Shown: piece by piece, positions 51,641 to 59,145 of the stretch
Layout: the number at the start of each line of letters is the position of its first letter
Numbering within the stretch: position 1 is the stretch's first letter
NCBI GenBank assembly: GCA_016791265.1
Contig: JAEUMY010000013.1
Coordinates: forward strand, 62,001 to 126,000
Direction: 5' to 3'
Length of the DNA: 64,000 bases
DNA from: Betaproteobacteria bacterium
Lineage (GTDB): Bacteria; Pseudomonadota; Gammaproteobacteria; Burkholderiales; Usitatibacteraceae
Program-made: the position numbers and the translations under genes
The notes under the pieces: model-generated
Seen by the model: only the letters and a program-made list of their open reading frames with translations
Told to the model about the DNA's origin: nothing
Databases searched by the model: none

Positions 51641-51645
51641 GCGGG
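51623..51645 (-). terminator. Intrinsic terminator overlapping Pmra
   Basis: On the minus strand, CCCGC (51645-51641), loop TTGACC, GCGGG (51634-51630) and seven T (51629-51623) form a short rho-independent terminator, extendable by a G-T pair. It can end transcripts from the hydrolase gene that stops at 51834, and its loop is the -35 box of Pmra. The 378-base stretch 51456-51833 holds this, the MraZ boxes and AT-rich DNA, with no gene seen. Confidence 0.6.
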
Positions 51646-51833
51646 CTTCAGGGATTTTTTTGTTATGTGACAATGACTTACGCGCGTTTCTTGAGAAGAT
51701 TTCCTCGTGCAAAAAACTGTGGAAAATTAATGAAATAGCGTTTGAAGTGAATGTAACGCTTTAGGAGTGGCCCCTGTCTGGCCAGAATGTGAATCGCGGT
51801 ATTGGGCACGCGGAGTGCCGACAGCCAAGTCCG

Positions 51834-52589
51834 CTAGGAAAACAGTTCTTTCACCGCCCGAACGTATTTCACTTCATCGGCGGGATTCAATTCCCGACTG
51901 TCGTGGGACCCTTTTACAACTAGCGTTGTTGCCTTGCCCGCCAGCGCTTCAGCGACTTCTTGTTGAAAGCCATGTGGAGAAACCCTATCGCCCTCGGAAA
52001 CGACAAAGAGTGCCTTCGACATGCACCGCTTCGCGTTGAGCACGCAGTCAAGCCGGCGCTCCAATACGCGTTGAATCCGTCCTCGCATGCTTCCGGGAAA
52101 CAAACCGCTTGTTCGGCGTTCAACAAGCTGGTGAATCGGCGTGACATTCCGGAGAAGCAACAAACCTGTCTGATGTTCTGCGGCAACCAGAAGCGCAGCA
52201 GTAGTCCCCAGGCTCTTTCCGGCGACACAAATGGTTCGGCCAGCTGCGTGTTCATCTAGCACCTCCCCAACGCAGAGCGCGGCATCCGCATAACGCGTCA
52301 AGGTGGCTGGACCGGAAGAGGCACCATAGCCAGGCGGGTTGACCGTCCAGACCTCGGCGTCCATATCGGGAAGGCGGTCAGCGGGATCCAGGGTGGCCAT
52401 TTCCGCTCGGCCGCGACTACCCAGGAAACGCAGCACCAAGACGGAACGTTCAGGATTGCGGACGGCATGGAACTCACGCCATACCTGAATGTGTCCCCAA
52501 GGCGCAGGAATCAGCAGCTCCTGCTTGTGGCTTGGCAGATAATGATGGCCAGGCCGGAAGAAAAAGCGGTTGGCGAGAATTTCAAGCAT
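51834..52589 (-). CDS. Alpha/beta hydrolase
   Basis: A 251-residue hydrolase. The nucleophile is S126 in AGKSLGTTAA, the acid lies in SEGDRVSPHG and the His in KGSHDSREL, so the triad is complete. NPPGYGASSG marks the strand-4 loop. The substrate is unknown. It is divergent from the HD gene (27 bases between starts), its base composition looks less GC-rich than the dcw genes, and it holds no iterated palindrome. It may belong to a small acquired patch. Confidence 0.82.
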   Translation of the reverse strand: MLEILANRFFFRPGHHYLPSHKQELLIPAPWGHIQVWREFHAVRNPERSVLVLRFLGSRGRAEMATLDPADRLPDMDAEVWTVNPPGYGASSGPATLTRYADAALCVGEVLDEHAAGRTICVAGKSLGTTAALLVAAEHQTGLLLLRNVTPIHQLVERRTSGLFPGSMRGRIQRVLERRLDCVLNAKRCMSKALFVVSEGDRVSPHGFQQEVAEALAGKATTLVVKGSHDSRELNPADEVKYVRAVKELFS

Positions 52590-52616
52590 TTCAGCGAACG
52601 GAGAATACTTTCCAGA

Positions 52617-53285
52617 ATGAATGAATCGCTGCCGTCATGGGCCTCTTCGCTCAATCCCGAGTTGTTCGCAGGCGTCCAGCATGGGGTCCTGGAAAACGCT
52701 CGGACTGTCTATGACTCCCCTCCCAGGCACTATCACACATGGTCGCACGTTCTCGACTGCCTCACCCTCTTCGGGAAACTGGAGTTTGAGCATCCTCGTG
52801 CAGTGATGTTGGCACTGCTTTTTCACGACGCCATCTACATTGCCGGACAGCCCGACAATGAAGCCAGAAGCGCAGACCTTGCTCGAAGGCATCTGCGCGA
52901 AGGCAGCGATCTGGGCGAAGAGGAGATTGAACGGATTGCCGCTTACATACTCGCGACCGCGCATCATATTCCCCAGGGGGACGACCCTGATCTGGCAAAA
53001 ATTCTGGACATCGACATGTCCATTCTCGGGCAGCCTTGGCAGCGCTATCTCATCTATGCGGAAGGCGTAAGGCGGGAGTACTGCCCCCAAGCCGCAACGG
53101 AATTTCGCTTCAATGTGGGGCGACTGCACTTCCTGCAAAAACTGCTGAAGCAAGACAGGATTTTCCACAGCGCTGAACTGCATGCCGCACTGGAAGATGC
53201 GGCACGACAGAACGTCGCAAGAAAGATCGGAGTGCTGCAACAGAAGCTCGGATTGGTCGGCAGACTCATCGCCAGAATGATCTGA
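52617..53285 (+). CDS. HD-domain metal-dependent hydrolase
   Basis: A 222-residue protein with an HD-type core. The pattern H (H44 in HTWSHVLDCL), HD (H70-D71 in LLFHDAIY) and a late LDIDMSILG Asp fits metal-dependent phosphohydrolases of nucleotides or similar small molecules. The substrate is unknown. The ATG at 52617 is the best start; an open frame runs upstream through the divergent hydrolase promoter and is not used. It is followed by rnpB on the other strand. Composition again looks less GC-rich than the neighbours. Confidence 0.82.
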   Translation: MNESLPSWASSLNPELFAGVQHGVLENARTVYDSPPRHYHTWSHVLDCLTLFGKLEFEHPRAVMLALLFHDAIYIAGQPDNEARSADLARRHLREGSDLGEEEIERIAAYILATAHHIPQGDDPDLAKILDIDMSILGQPWQRYLIYAEGVRREYCPQAATEFRFNVGRLHFLQKLLKQDRIFHSAELHAALEDAARQNVARKIGVLQQKLGLVGRLIARMI

Positions 53286-53302
53286 TCTCCATAGCAGGAA
53301 AG

Positions 53303-53606
53303 TTGGAAGCAGACCTGTAAGCCGGATTCTGTTACGGCCCTTGCGGGCTATGACGGTCATTCCTCTGGGACGCGCGTTACCGCGCGCCTCAAGCTACCTA
53401 CCCGCAGGCTCCGCGAGCAGCCTCAACGCCTGCCTATTTGGTATTGCTCCGGATAGAGATTGCCCGTTTCACCCAGACTTAACTGGCTCGTCTCTGTTGC
53501 TCTGATCCTCACCTCACGGTGGATGGGTGTTACCCACTATCCTGCTCTGTGGAGTCCGGACTTTCCTCTGTACGGCAAGCGCACAGCGACCGTCCGGTCT
53601 GCTTCC
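53303..53606 (-). ncRNA. rnpB: RNase P RNA (type A)
   Basis: The RNA component of RNase P, which cuts the 5' leader from tRNA precursors. On the minus strand the ends pair (GGAAGCAGACC with GGTCTGCTTCC). The conserved P4 strand and its neighbours read GAGGAAAGTCCGGACTCC near the 5' end, and ACAGAATCCGGCTTACAG near the 3' end. Length is about 304 nt. The place between rsmI and mraZ is usual for betaproteobacteria. Protein-like frames across this region on both strands are therefore not genes. TAGAAT (53619-53614) seven bases upstream is a likely -10 box, lying in the DUF3025 stop codon. Confidence 0.95.
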
Positions 53607-53616
53607 GCTTCGCATT

Positions 53617-54456
53617 CTACGCGTCGGACGTGGCGGCGCCCTTCAATTCGCGCATGCGACCCGGGCGGAAGTAGTCGGTGTTGGCATAGAAATCGGGGGA
53701 TTCATTGCGCGCATCCCAACCGGGTATGCCAAGGACAGGCAGGGGTTGCAACTGGCGGCTGGTGCGAATATTCGAAAGGTCCATGAAGTGTACGGACAAC
53801 ACTGAATCAGCCTGGCTGCAGAGTTCTTCGCCCGCTTGTCCATTCACGGGATGATCAATCAGCACGCACTTGGCGGTCACGCCAATGTGCGGGTCCAGCA
53901 TCTTTTCCATCAGCGCATGGCCGAAGAGCAAGACGGTCGTTGTGACACCCCACTCGGCGCGCCGCTCGACAAACACTTCATTCCAGCGGAATCCGCGAAT
54001 CGCCTCCAGCATGGCCGGCGACTCGCTCAGGATGACGGCACCGCTCTCGTCGAACAGTGTGAGGACATCGCGCGCCGGGCTGCGCTGACGGCGCTCCGCC
54101 TCGCTTTGCGCTTCGATGATGCGCGCATGCATTTCGGAAATGGCGCACTTGGTCTTCGGCCAGCTGATCCACGCCAGAGCGTTGAAGAGGTCGTGCCAAT
54201 TCGCGCGGGTGGGAATTTCGCCGCGCAGCGCGATGCCGAGTTCGTAGGCTGCTGCGGAGGTATCGGGCTGTTCATCGGCAGACACGAATCGCAAGGGTGC
54301 GTTGCGAATATTCGCAATCCCAACAATCAGTTCATTCAGAACGGCCATTGTCGGCCAATCATCACCGCCCAGCCTAGTCCATACATCTCGTATGGAAAAG
54401 AAAGGAGGTTGGCCCAAAAGCGCCACGCCGTCTCGCCAGGATGGTTGAGCGCCCAA
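53617..54456 (-). CDS. DUF3025 family protein
   Basis: A 279-residue protein. It matches the DUF3025 pattern (WHDLFNALAWISWPKTKCAI, FDESGAVIL, FVERRAEWG, FGHALMEKMLDPHIG), a family of unknown function common in beta- and gammaproteobacteria. The start appears to be TTG at 54456, with AGGG a few bases upstream. Two iterated palindrome copies encode ANIR and SNIR, 540 bases apart. The stop is 11 bases before rnpB. Confidence 0.85.
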   Translation of the reverse strand: MGAQPSWRDGVALLGQPPFFSIRDVWTRLGGDDWPTMAVLNELIVGIANIRNAPLRFVSADEQPDTSAAAYELGIALRGEIPTRANWHDLFNALAWISWPKTKCAISEMHARIIEAQSEAERRQRSPARDVLTLFDESGAVILSESPAMLEAIRGFRWNEVFVERRAEWGVTTTVLLFGHALMEKMLDPHIGVTAKCVLIDHPVNGQAGEELCSQADSVLSVHFMDLSNIRTSRQLQPLPVLGIPGWDARNESPDFYANTDYFRPGRMRELKGAATSDA

Positions 54457-54464
54457 GGTCTGCC

Positions 54465-54920
54465 CTAGTCTATCCGGCGCTGAAAGAAAGTCAGCTGGTA
54501 ATCCTGCAACTTCTTATCTTCGGGTTCGTAGAATTCCACGACAAAACTCTTATCCGGAAACTGGGCAGCAAGTTTGGCCGCGTAGATTTCGCTGAGCACG
54601 CTTCCCAAATGGACAATTCTTTCGAGACTTGCATCTGGGCACTCAGCATGATGAAGATCCAGAATATGCAAGTGGTTGACCAGTGCTTCAAGCTCACCAG
54701 AGCCGCCAGCACAGCTTCGTTTCCACGATTCAAGTGACTGGCGATCCATGGGGGCGCGAAAGACCATGCCGTCCAGTTCTACAAACTCGGGCCAGAAAAT
54801 CAATGAATAGGCGGAAGCGAGCGTAAAGCTGCCTTCGCAAGCGATCCAACCCTCCGGATCAATTCCGCCTCCATTGTTCCAGCGCGAAAGGTCGGGGATC
54901 AACGCATTCCAATCAGTCAT
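54465..54920 (-). CDS. Hypothetical protein
   Basis: A 151-residue acidic soluble protein beginning MTDWNALIPDLSRWNNGGGI. It contains SLIFWPEFVELDGMVFRAP and a later helical part, without a signal peptide or membrane helix. I do not recognise a domain. It ends 8 bases before the DUF3025 start region and lies 22 bases after pyrC, so it may be cotranscribed with pyrC. Composition looks less GC-rich than its neighbours, and it holds no iterated palindrome. Confidence 0.65.
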   Translation of the reverse strand: MTDWNALIPDLSRWNNGGGIDPEGWIACEGSFTLASAYSLIFWPEFVELDGMVFRAPMDRQSLESWKRSCAGGSGELEALVNHLHILDLHHAECPDASLERIVHLGSVLSEIYAAKLAAQFPDKSFVVEFYEPEDKKLQDYQLTFFQRRID

Positions 54921-54942
54921 TGCCACGCCTCTCCCCTCAAAC

Positions 54943-55980
54943 TCAACGCGCCAACCGCCAACCAATCTCCTCCCCCGCCCGCAGCGGCGTGAGCGGATCG
55001 TTGTCGAGGAAGGGCAATCTGTCAGGCACCTTCCACGACTCGGCCACCAGCGTCACGCGCGCATCGTTGACCGGCAGGCCGTAGAACATCGGCCCGTTGC
55101 GGCTGGCGAAGCCTTCCAGTTTGTCCAGCGCGTTTTCGGCAGCGAAGAGTTCGGCATAGAGTTCGATACCCGCATGCGCGGTGTAGATGCCGGCGCCGCA
55201 GCAATGCGACTCCTTGTTGCTCTTCGGATGCGGCGCGCTGTCGGTGCCGAGGAAGAACTTGCCGCTGCCGCTGACGGCCGCCTTGACCAGCGCCAGGCGA
55301 TGCGTCTCGCGTTTCAGGACCGGCAGGCAGTAATGATGCGGGCGCAGGCCGCCCTTGAATATGGCGTTGCGATTCATCAGCAGGTGATGCGCGGTGATGG
55401 TGGCGCCCACATTCGCGCCGGCAGCGGAGACAAAGTCGGCGGCCTGTGAGGTGGTGATGTGCTCAAGCACCACGCGCAGTGCGGGGAAGCGCTCGACCAG
55501 CGGCCGGAGATGGCGTTCGATGAACACGGCCTCGCGATCGAACACGTCCACATCGCCATCGATGACTTCGCCATGGAGAAGAAGCGGCATGCCGACCGCC
55601 TGCATGGCCTCGAACACGGCGTCGCACTTGCGAATATTCGTCACCCCGGCGTCCGAGTTCGTTGTGGCACCAGCGGGGTAGTACTTCACCGCATGCACGA
55701 AGCCCGATGCCTTGGCCTTGCGGATTTCTTCGGGTGTCGTGTTGTCGGTGAGATAGAGCGTCATCAACGGCTCGAACCGGCTGGCACGCGGCAAGGCCGC
55801 AAGGATGCGCTCGCGATACGCCGCTGCCGCCGCAACCGTAGTGATGGGCGGCTTGAGGTTGGGCATGACGATGGCGCGACCAAAGCGCAGCGCTGTATCC
55901 GGCAGCACGGCGGCCATCGCCTGGCCGTCGCGGAGGTGCAGGTGCCAGTCGTCGGGTTGGATCAGGGTGAGTTCTTGCAT
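54943..55980 (-). CDS. pyrC: Dihydroorotase
   Basis: A 345-residue class II dihydroorotase of pyrimidine synthesis. Metal ligands are H13 and H15 (WHLHLRDG), the carboxylated Lys in [11 protein letters not shown], the His in LLLHGEV and VLEHITT, and the catalytic Asp in LGTDSAPH. Length fits the E. coli type (348). A near copy of the iterated palindrome (one end base changed) gives TNIR instead of ANIR. Confidence 0.97.
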   Translation of the reverse strand: MQELTLIQPDDWHLHLRDGQAMAAVLPDTALRFGRAIVMPNLKPPITTVAAAAAYRERILAALPRASRFEPLMTLYLTDNTTPEEIRKAKASGFVHAVKYYPAGATTNSDAGVTNIRKCDAVFEAMQAVGMPLLLHGEVIDGDVDVFDREAVFIERHLRPLVERFPALRVVLEHITTSQAADFVSAAGANVGATITAHHLLMNRNAIFKGGLRPHHYCLPVLKRETHRLALVKAAVSGSGKFFLGTDSAPHPKSNKESHCCGAGIYTAHAGIELYAELFAAENALDKLEGFASRNGPMFYGLPVNDARVTLVAESWKVPDRLPFLDNDPLTPLRAGEEIGWRLAR

Positions 55981-56019
55981 GGTGAGGTTGAGCTTAATCA
56001 GGTGAAAATGGGTTTGACG

Positions 56020-56898
56020 TCAGCTTTTCAGCTTGAGCGCCAGATCGTACAACTCGTTCTTCTTCCGCCCGGTGATCTCCGCAGCCAACGCGGCCGCCTG
56101 CTTGGTCGGCAGTTCAGCTACGAGGATACCGAGTACGCGCTGTGCCTCGATCAAGTCAGCGGCGTCATCGTTTCGCGGCGCTGCATAGATGACGAGCACG
56201 AATTCGCCACGCTGCTGGTCCTCATCTGCGCGGACCCGTTCGAGCAATTCGGCAGCGCTGCCCGCCAGCACGGTTTCAAAACGCTTGGTCAGTTCGCGGC
56301 AGATGACGAGGCGGCGATCCGGCCCCAGCACGGCGTGAATGTCGGCGAGCGATTCCAGGATGCGGTGCGGCGATTCATAGCAGACGGTTGCTGCCTGCGC
56401 GTCTTTCAGCGCGGCCAGCCAATCCCGCCGCTGACCGCCTTTCACCGGCAAGAATCCGGCGAACGAGACCGCGCCCGTCTCGATGCCCGCAACGGAGAGC
56501 GCCGCGGTGAGCGCACTGGCACCCGGGATGGGCACCACGACATGCCCGGCCGCACGCACGGCATTAACCACCTTGGCGCCCGGATCGCTCACCGCGGGCG
56601 TGCCGGCGTCAGTGATGAGTGCGATGGCCTGGCCCTGGTCCAGCAGCTTCACGATGCCTTCCGCACCGGCCCGTTCGTTGTGTTCATGCACTGCGAATAT
56701 TCGCGTGGGAATCCCGAAGTGATCCAGCAGCGCGCGGCTGTGGCGCGTGTCCTCCGCCGCGATGGCATGGACCCCACGCAGGACATCCAGTGCCCGCAAA
56801 GTGATGTCGCCAAGATTACCGATGGGTGTCGCGACCACATATAATGCGGGCGACTTCACTTTCGGATGGTCAGGATGCGCTGCTGCGGAATTCGACAT
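56020..56898 (-). CDS. rsmI: 16S rRNA (cytidine-1402-2'-O)-methyltransferase RsmI
   Basis: A tetrapyrrole-methylase-fold enzyme that 2'-O-methylates C1402, the same nucleotide modified by RsmH in this window. It shows LYVVATPIGNLGDITLRAL, AEDTRHSRALLDHF, LITDAGTPAVSDPG and GASALTAALSVAG. The ATG at 56898 gives 292 residues, but it overlaps the divergent lpoA start by 33 bases; a GTG at 56859 would avoid this and still keep the first strand. An iterated palindrome copy encodes RIFA. Confidence 0.95.
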   Translation of the reverse strand: MSNSAAAHPDHPKVKSPALYVVATPIGNLGDITLRALDVLRGVHAIAAEDTRHSRALLDHFGIPTRIFAVHEHNERAGAEGIVKLLDQGQAIALITDAGTPAVSDPGAKVVNAVRAAGHVVVPIPGASALTAALSVAGIETGAVSFAGFLPVKGGQRRDWLAALKDAQAATVCYESPHRILESLADIHAVLGPDRRLVICRELTKRFETVLAGSAAELLERVRADEDQQRGEFVLVIYAAPRNDDAADLIEAQRVLGILVAELPTKQAAALAAEITGRKKNELYDLALKLKS

Positions 56899-58041
56899 GG
56901 TTTGCTGATCGGTCTGGCGGCGCTATTGTGCGCCTGCGCCACGCCCCCTGCACAACCTCCGGCGAGCGTGATCGACGCCAAGCCTGCGCAACCGGCGACT
57001 GCACCGGCCGCGACACAACCGGACACGCCGCCTGCGCCCGCGCAGCCCACGGCACCGCCGCCTGCCCCCCGCGAACACATCGCGCTGCTCCTGCCGACCG
57101 CCTCGGCCGCGTTCGCCTCGGTCGCGGAATCGGTGCAGCAAGGTTTCCTGGCTGGCGCGGCCGCCGAACCCAAGGGCACATTGCCGGTGCGTGTCTACAG
57201 CGCCGACAACGAGGCCGATGGTCTCACTGCGAATATTCGCAATGCGTTGAAGGAGGGTGCGGTGCTGATCGTGGGCGGTTTGACACGCGATGGCGCGACG
57301 TTGATGGCGCGGCAAAGTCTGCGCCAGCAGGACTTGCCCATTCTCGCGCTCAACACGCCCGACGCCTCCGTGTCGCCGCGGTTTCATTTCATTTCGCTGG
57401 GACTGGATCAGGAGGCGCGGCAGATCGCGCAGCTCGCGTTCAACGAGGGCGCCAAGATCGCGACCGTGATCCACGGCGCCGGCGGCCTCGCCAGACGCAT
57501 CCAGGATGCGTTCGAGAAAGAGTGGCAGCGGCTCGGCGGACAGGTCGTGCTGCGCATCGCCGTCACGGGCGACATGAATGAAGCCCAGGCCATCCGGCCG
57601 AAGCTTGAGAACCTGCGCAACGACATGGTGTTCCTCGCCACCGACATCGCGGGTGCGCGCACGGTGCGGCCTTACGTGCCGATCTGGATGACGACGTATG
57701 CGACCTCGATGTCCATCGATCCGCGCGCCGAAGCAGTGGCGAACGTGGACTTGGATGGCGTGCGTTTCCTCGACATGCCGTGGTTCGTGCAGCCTGATCA
57801 TCTGGCGGTGATGGTGTATCCCCGTCCGCCTGCGGGGACCGCCATCGAGCAGGAGCGGCTCTATGCGCTCGGCATCGATGCCTGGCGGTTGGCGCTGATG
57901 CAAACGCGCGAGCTGCAGAAGGTGCCGTCCGACGGCGTCACCGGCAAGCTGCGCCTCGACCCTTCGGGCCAGGTGTTGCGCAGTCTCACGCCGACTGAGT
58001 TCCGCGATGGCCGCGCGACGCCCTACGCCAAGGTCGAATAA
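56866..58041 (+). CDS. lpoA: Penicillin-binding protein activator LpoA-type lipoprotein
   Basis: A 391-residue protein with a lipobox-like end of the signal (LLCAC, C24), a Pro/Ala-rich linker and a periplasmic-binding-protein-fold domain (IALLLPTASAAFASVAESVQ, VGGLTRDGATLMARQSL, LDMPWFVQPD). LpoA in E. coli reaches through the peptidoglycan to activate PBP1a. E. coli LpoA also has an N-terminal TPR domain; here it is missing, as in many betaproteobacteria. The start is ATG 56866 or 56875. It overlaps the yraN start by 35 bases. Confidence 0.88.
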   Translation: MVRMRCCGIRHGLLIGLAALLCACATPPAQPPASVIDAKPAQPATAPAATQPDTPPAPAQPTAPPPAPREHIALLLPTASAAFASVAESVQQGFLAGAAAEPKGTLPVRVYSADNEADGLTANIRNALKEGAVLIVGGLTRDGATLMARQSLRQQDLPILALNTPDASVSPRFHFISLGLDQEARQIAQLAFNEGAKIATVIHGAGGLARRIQDAFEKEWQRLGGQVVLRIAVTGDMNEAQAIRPKLENLRNDMVFLATDIAGARTVRPYVPIWMTTYATSMSIDPRAEAVANVDLDGVRFLDMPWFVQPDHLAVMVYPRPPAGTAIEQERLYALGIDAWRLALMQTRELQKVPSDGVTGKLRLDPSGQVLRSLTPTEFRDGRATPYAKVE

Positions 58042-58384
58042 CGCCACGCCTGGCAGCGAGGCCGAGACGTTGGCGGAACAATTCCTGACGAAGAAAGGTC
58101 TCAAGCTCGTCCAGCGGAACTTTCGCTGCCGTGGCGGCGAGATCGATCTCGTCATGAAGGATGGTTCTGGTTTGGTATTCGTGGAAGTGCGGCTGCGCAC
58201 GAACAAGACCTTCGCCAGCGCGGCGGAAAGCATCGCCAGCCGCAAGCAGGAGCGTGTCATTCTCGCCGCGCAGCATTATTTGTCCGCCCTCTCGTCAACC
58301 CCGCCCTGCCGTTTCGACGTTATCGCCATGGACGCGCTGGATGTTTCGCGCATCGAGTGGATTCGCGACGCATTCCAGGCGTGA
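58007..58384 (+). CDS. yraN: UPF0102 / YraN family nuclease-like protein
   Basis: A 125-residue protein with the PD-(D/E)XK-like core of the YraN family (AEQFLTKKGLKLVQRNFRCRGGEIDLV, read in parts, then FVEVRLRTN). The Glu-Val-Arg motif is normally EVK; here it is EVR. Function unknown. It starts within the end of lpoA (35-base overlap). Confidence 0.9.
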   Translation: MAARRPTPRSNNATPGSEAETLAEQFLTKKGLKLVQRNFRCRGGEIDLVMKDGSGLVFVEVRLRTNKTFASAAESIASRKQERVILAAQHYLSALSSTPPCRFDVIAMDALDVSRIEWIRDAFQA

Positions 58385-58455
58385 GTCCGCCGAAGCGGTG
58401 GATGCGTCGTAGAATGCCGCCCAACATCAATCCCTTCAAATTTCCGGAGTCCGCC

Positions 58456-59145
58456 ATGCGCCGCAACGCCAAGCGTCTCACCCTCATCGCATTCGTCGCG
58501 CTTGTCGCGCCACTTCTCTCCGGCTGCTTCACCCTGGCCGCCACCGGCATCGTCGCCACCGCCGTGTCGGTCGATGACCGCCGCTCCACCGGCTTCCAGG
58601 TGGAAGACGAGAGCATCGAATGGAAGGCCGCCGCCCGCATCCGCGAGCAGCACAAGGACACGCATGTCGTCGCCGTGAGCTACAACCTCTCCGTGCTGCT
58701 GGTGGGCCAGGTGCCGTCGGAGGAGGTGAAGAAGCAGGTCGAAGCCACCGTGCGCGGCGTGCCCAACGTGAAGAACGTCATCAACGAACTGGCCGTGGCC
58801 GGCAACACTTCGCTCGCCGCGCGCGGCAATGACGGCCTCGTCACCACGAACGTCAAAGCCCGCCTGATCGGCAACGGCAAGGTGTCGCCCAACCACGTCA
58901 AGGTTGTCACTGAGAACAGCGTCGTCTTTCTGCTCGGCATCGTCACCGAGGCCGAAGGCAACGCCGCCGCCGAAATCGCGCGCACGACCAGCGGCGTGGC
59001 CCGAGTGGTGAAGGTGTTCGAGTACATCGCAAAGGCACCCGCCGCCCAGCCCGCGCCGGCGCAAGCGCCAGCAACCGCGCCGGTGTCGTCGACCACGCCC
59101 GCCCCGGGCACCGCCGCGCCGGTGGCGACACCCATCAAGCCCTGA
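58456..59145 (+). CDS. dolP: BON-domain outer-membrane lipoprotein (DolP/OsmY type)
   Basis: A 229-residue lipoprotein. The lipobox LLSGC (Cys at about 24) follows a basic start (MRRNAKRLTL). Two BON domains follow (IREQHKDTHVVAVSYN to INELAV, and VKARLIGNGKVSPNHVKV to VFEYIAK), then an Ala/Pro/Thr-rich tail. DolP keeps the outer membrane tight and supports the BAM complex in E. coli. The ATG at 58456 has CGGAG before it. The rsmI-lpoA-yraN-dolP order matches E. coli, except that the SIS gene (diaA) usually found before dolP is absent. Confidence 0.92.
   Translation: MRRNAKRLTLIAFVALVAPLLSGCFTLAATGIVATAVSVDDRRSTGFQVEDESIEWKAAARIREQHKDTHVVAVSYNLSVLLVGQVPSEEVKKQVEATVRGVPNVKNVINELAVAGNTSLAARGNDGLVTTNVKARLIGNGKVSPNHVKVVTENSVVFLLGIVTEAEGNAAAEIARTTSGVARVVKVFEYIAKAPAAQPAPAQAPATAPVSSTTPAPGTAAPVATPIKP

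Noticed and set aside
51661-51760. Possible DnaA box or origin in the AT-rich stretch upstream of mraZ
   Set aside because: Only a partial TGTGGAAAA match is seen, with no box cluster, dnaA, gidA or parAB nearby.
52635-53805. Open frames on both strands across 53.3-53.6 kb
   Set aside because: This stretch is RNase P RNA with conserved P4 strands and paired ends; the frames are accidental.
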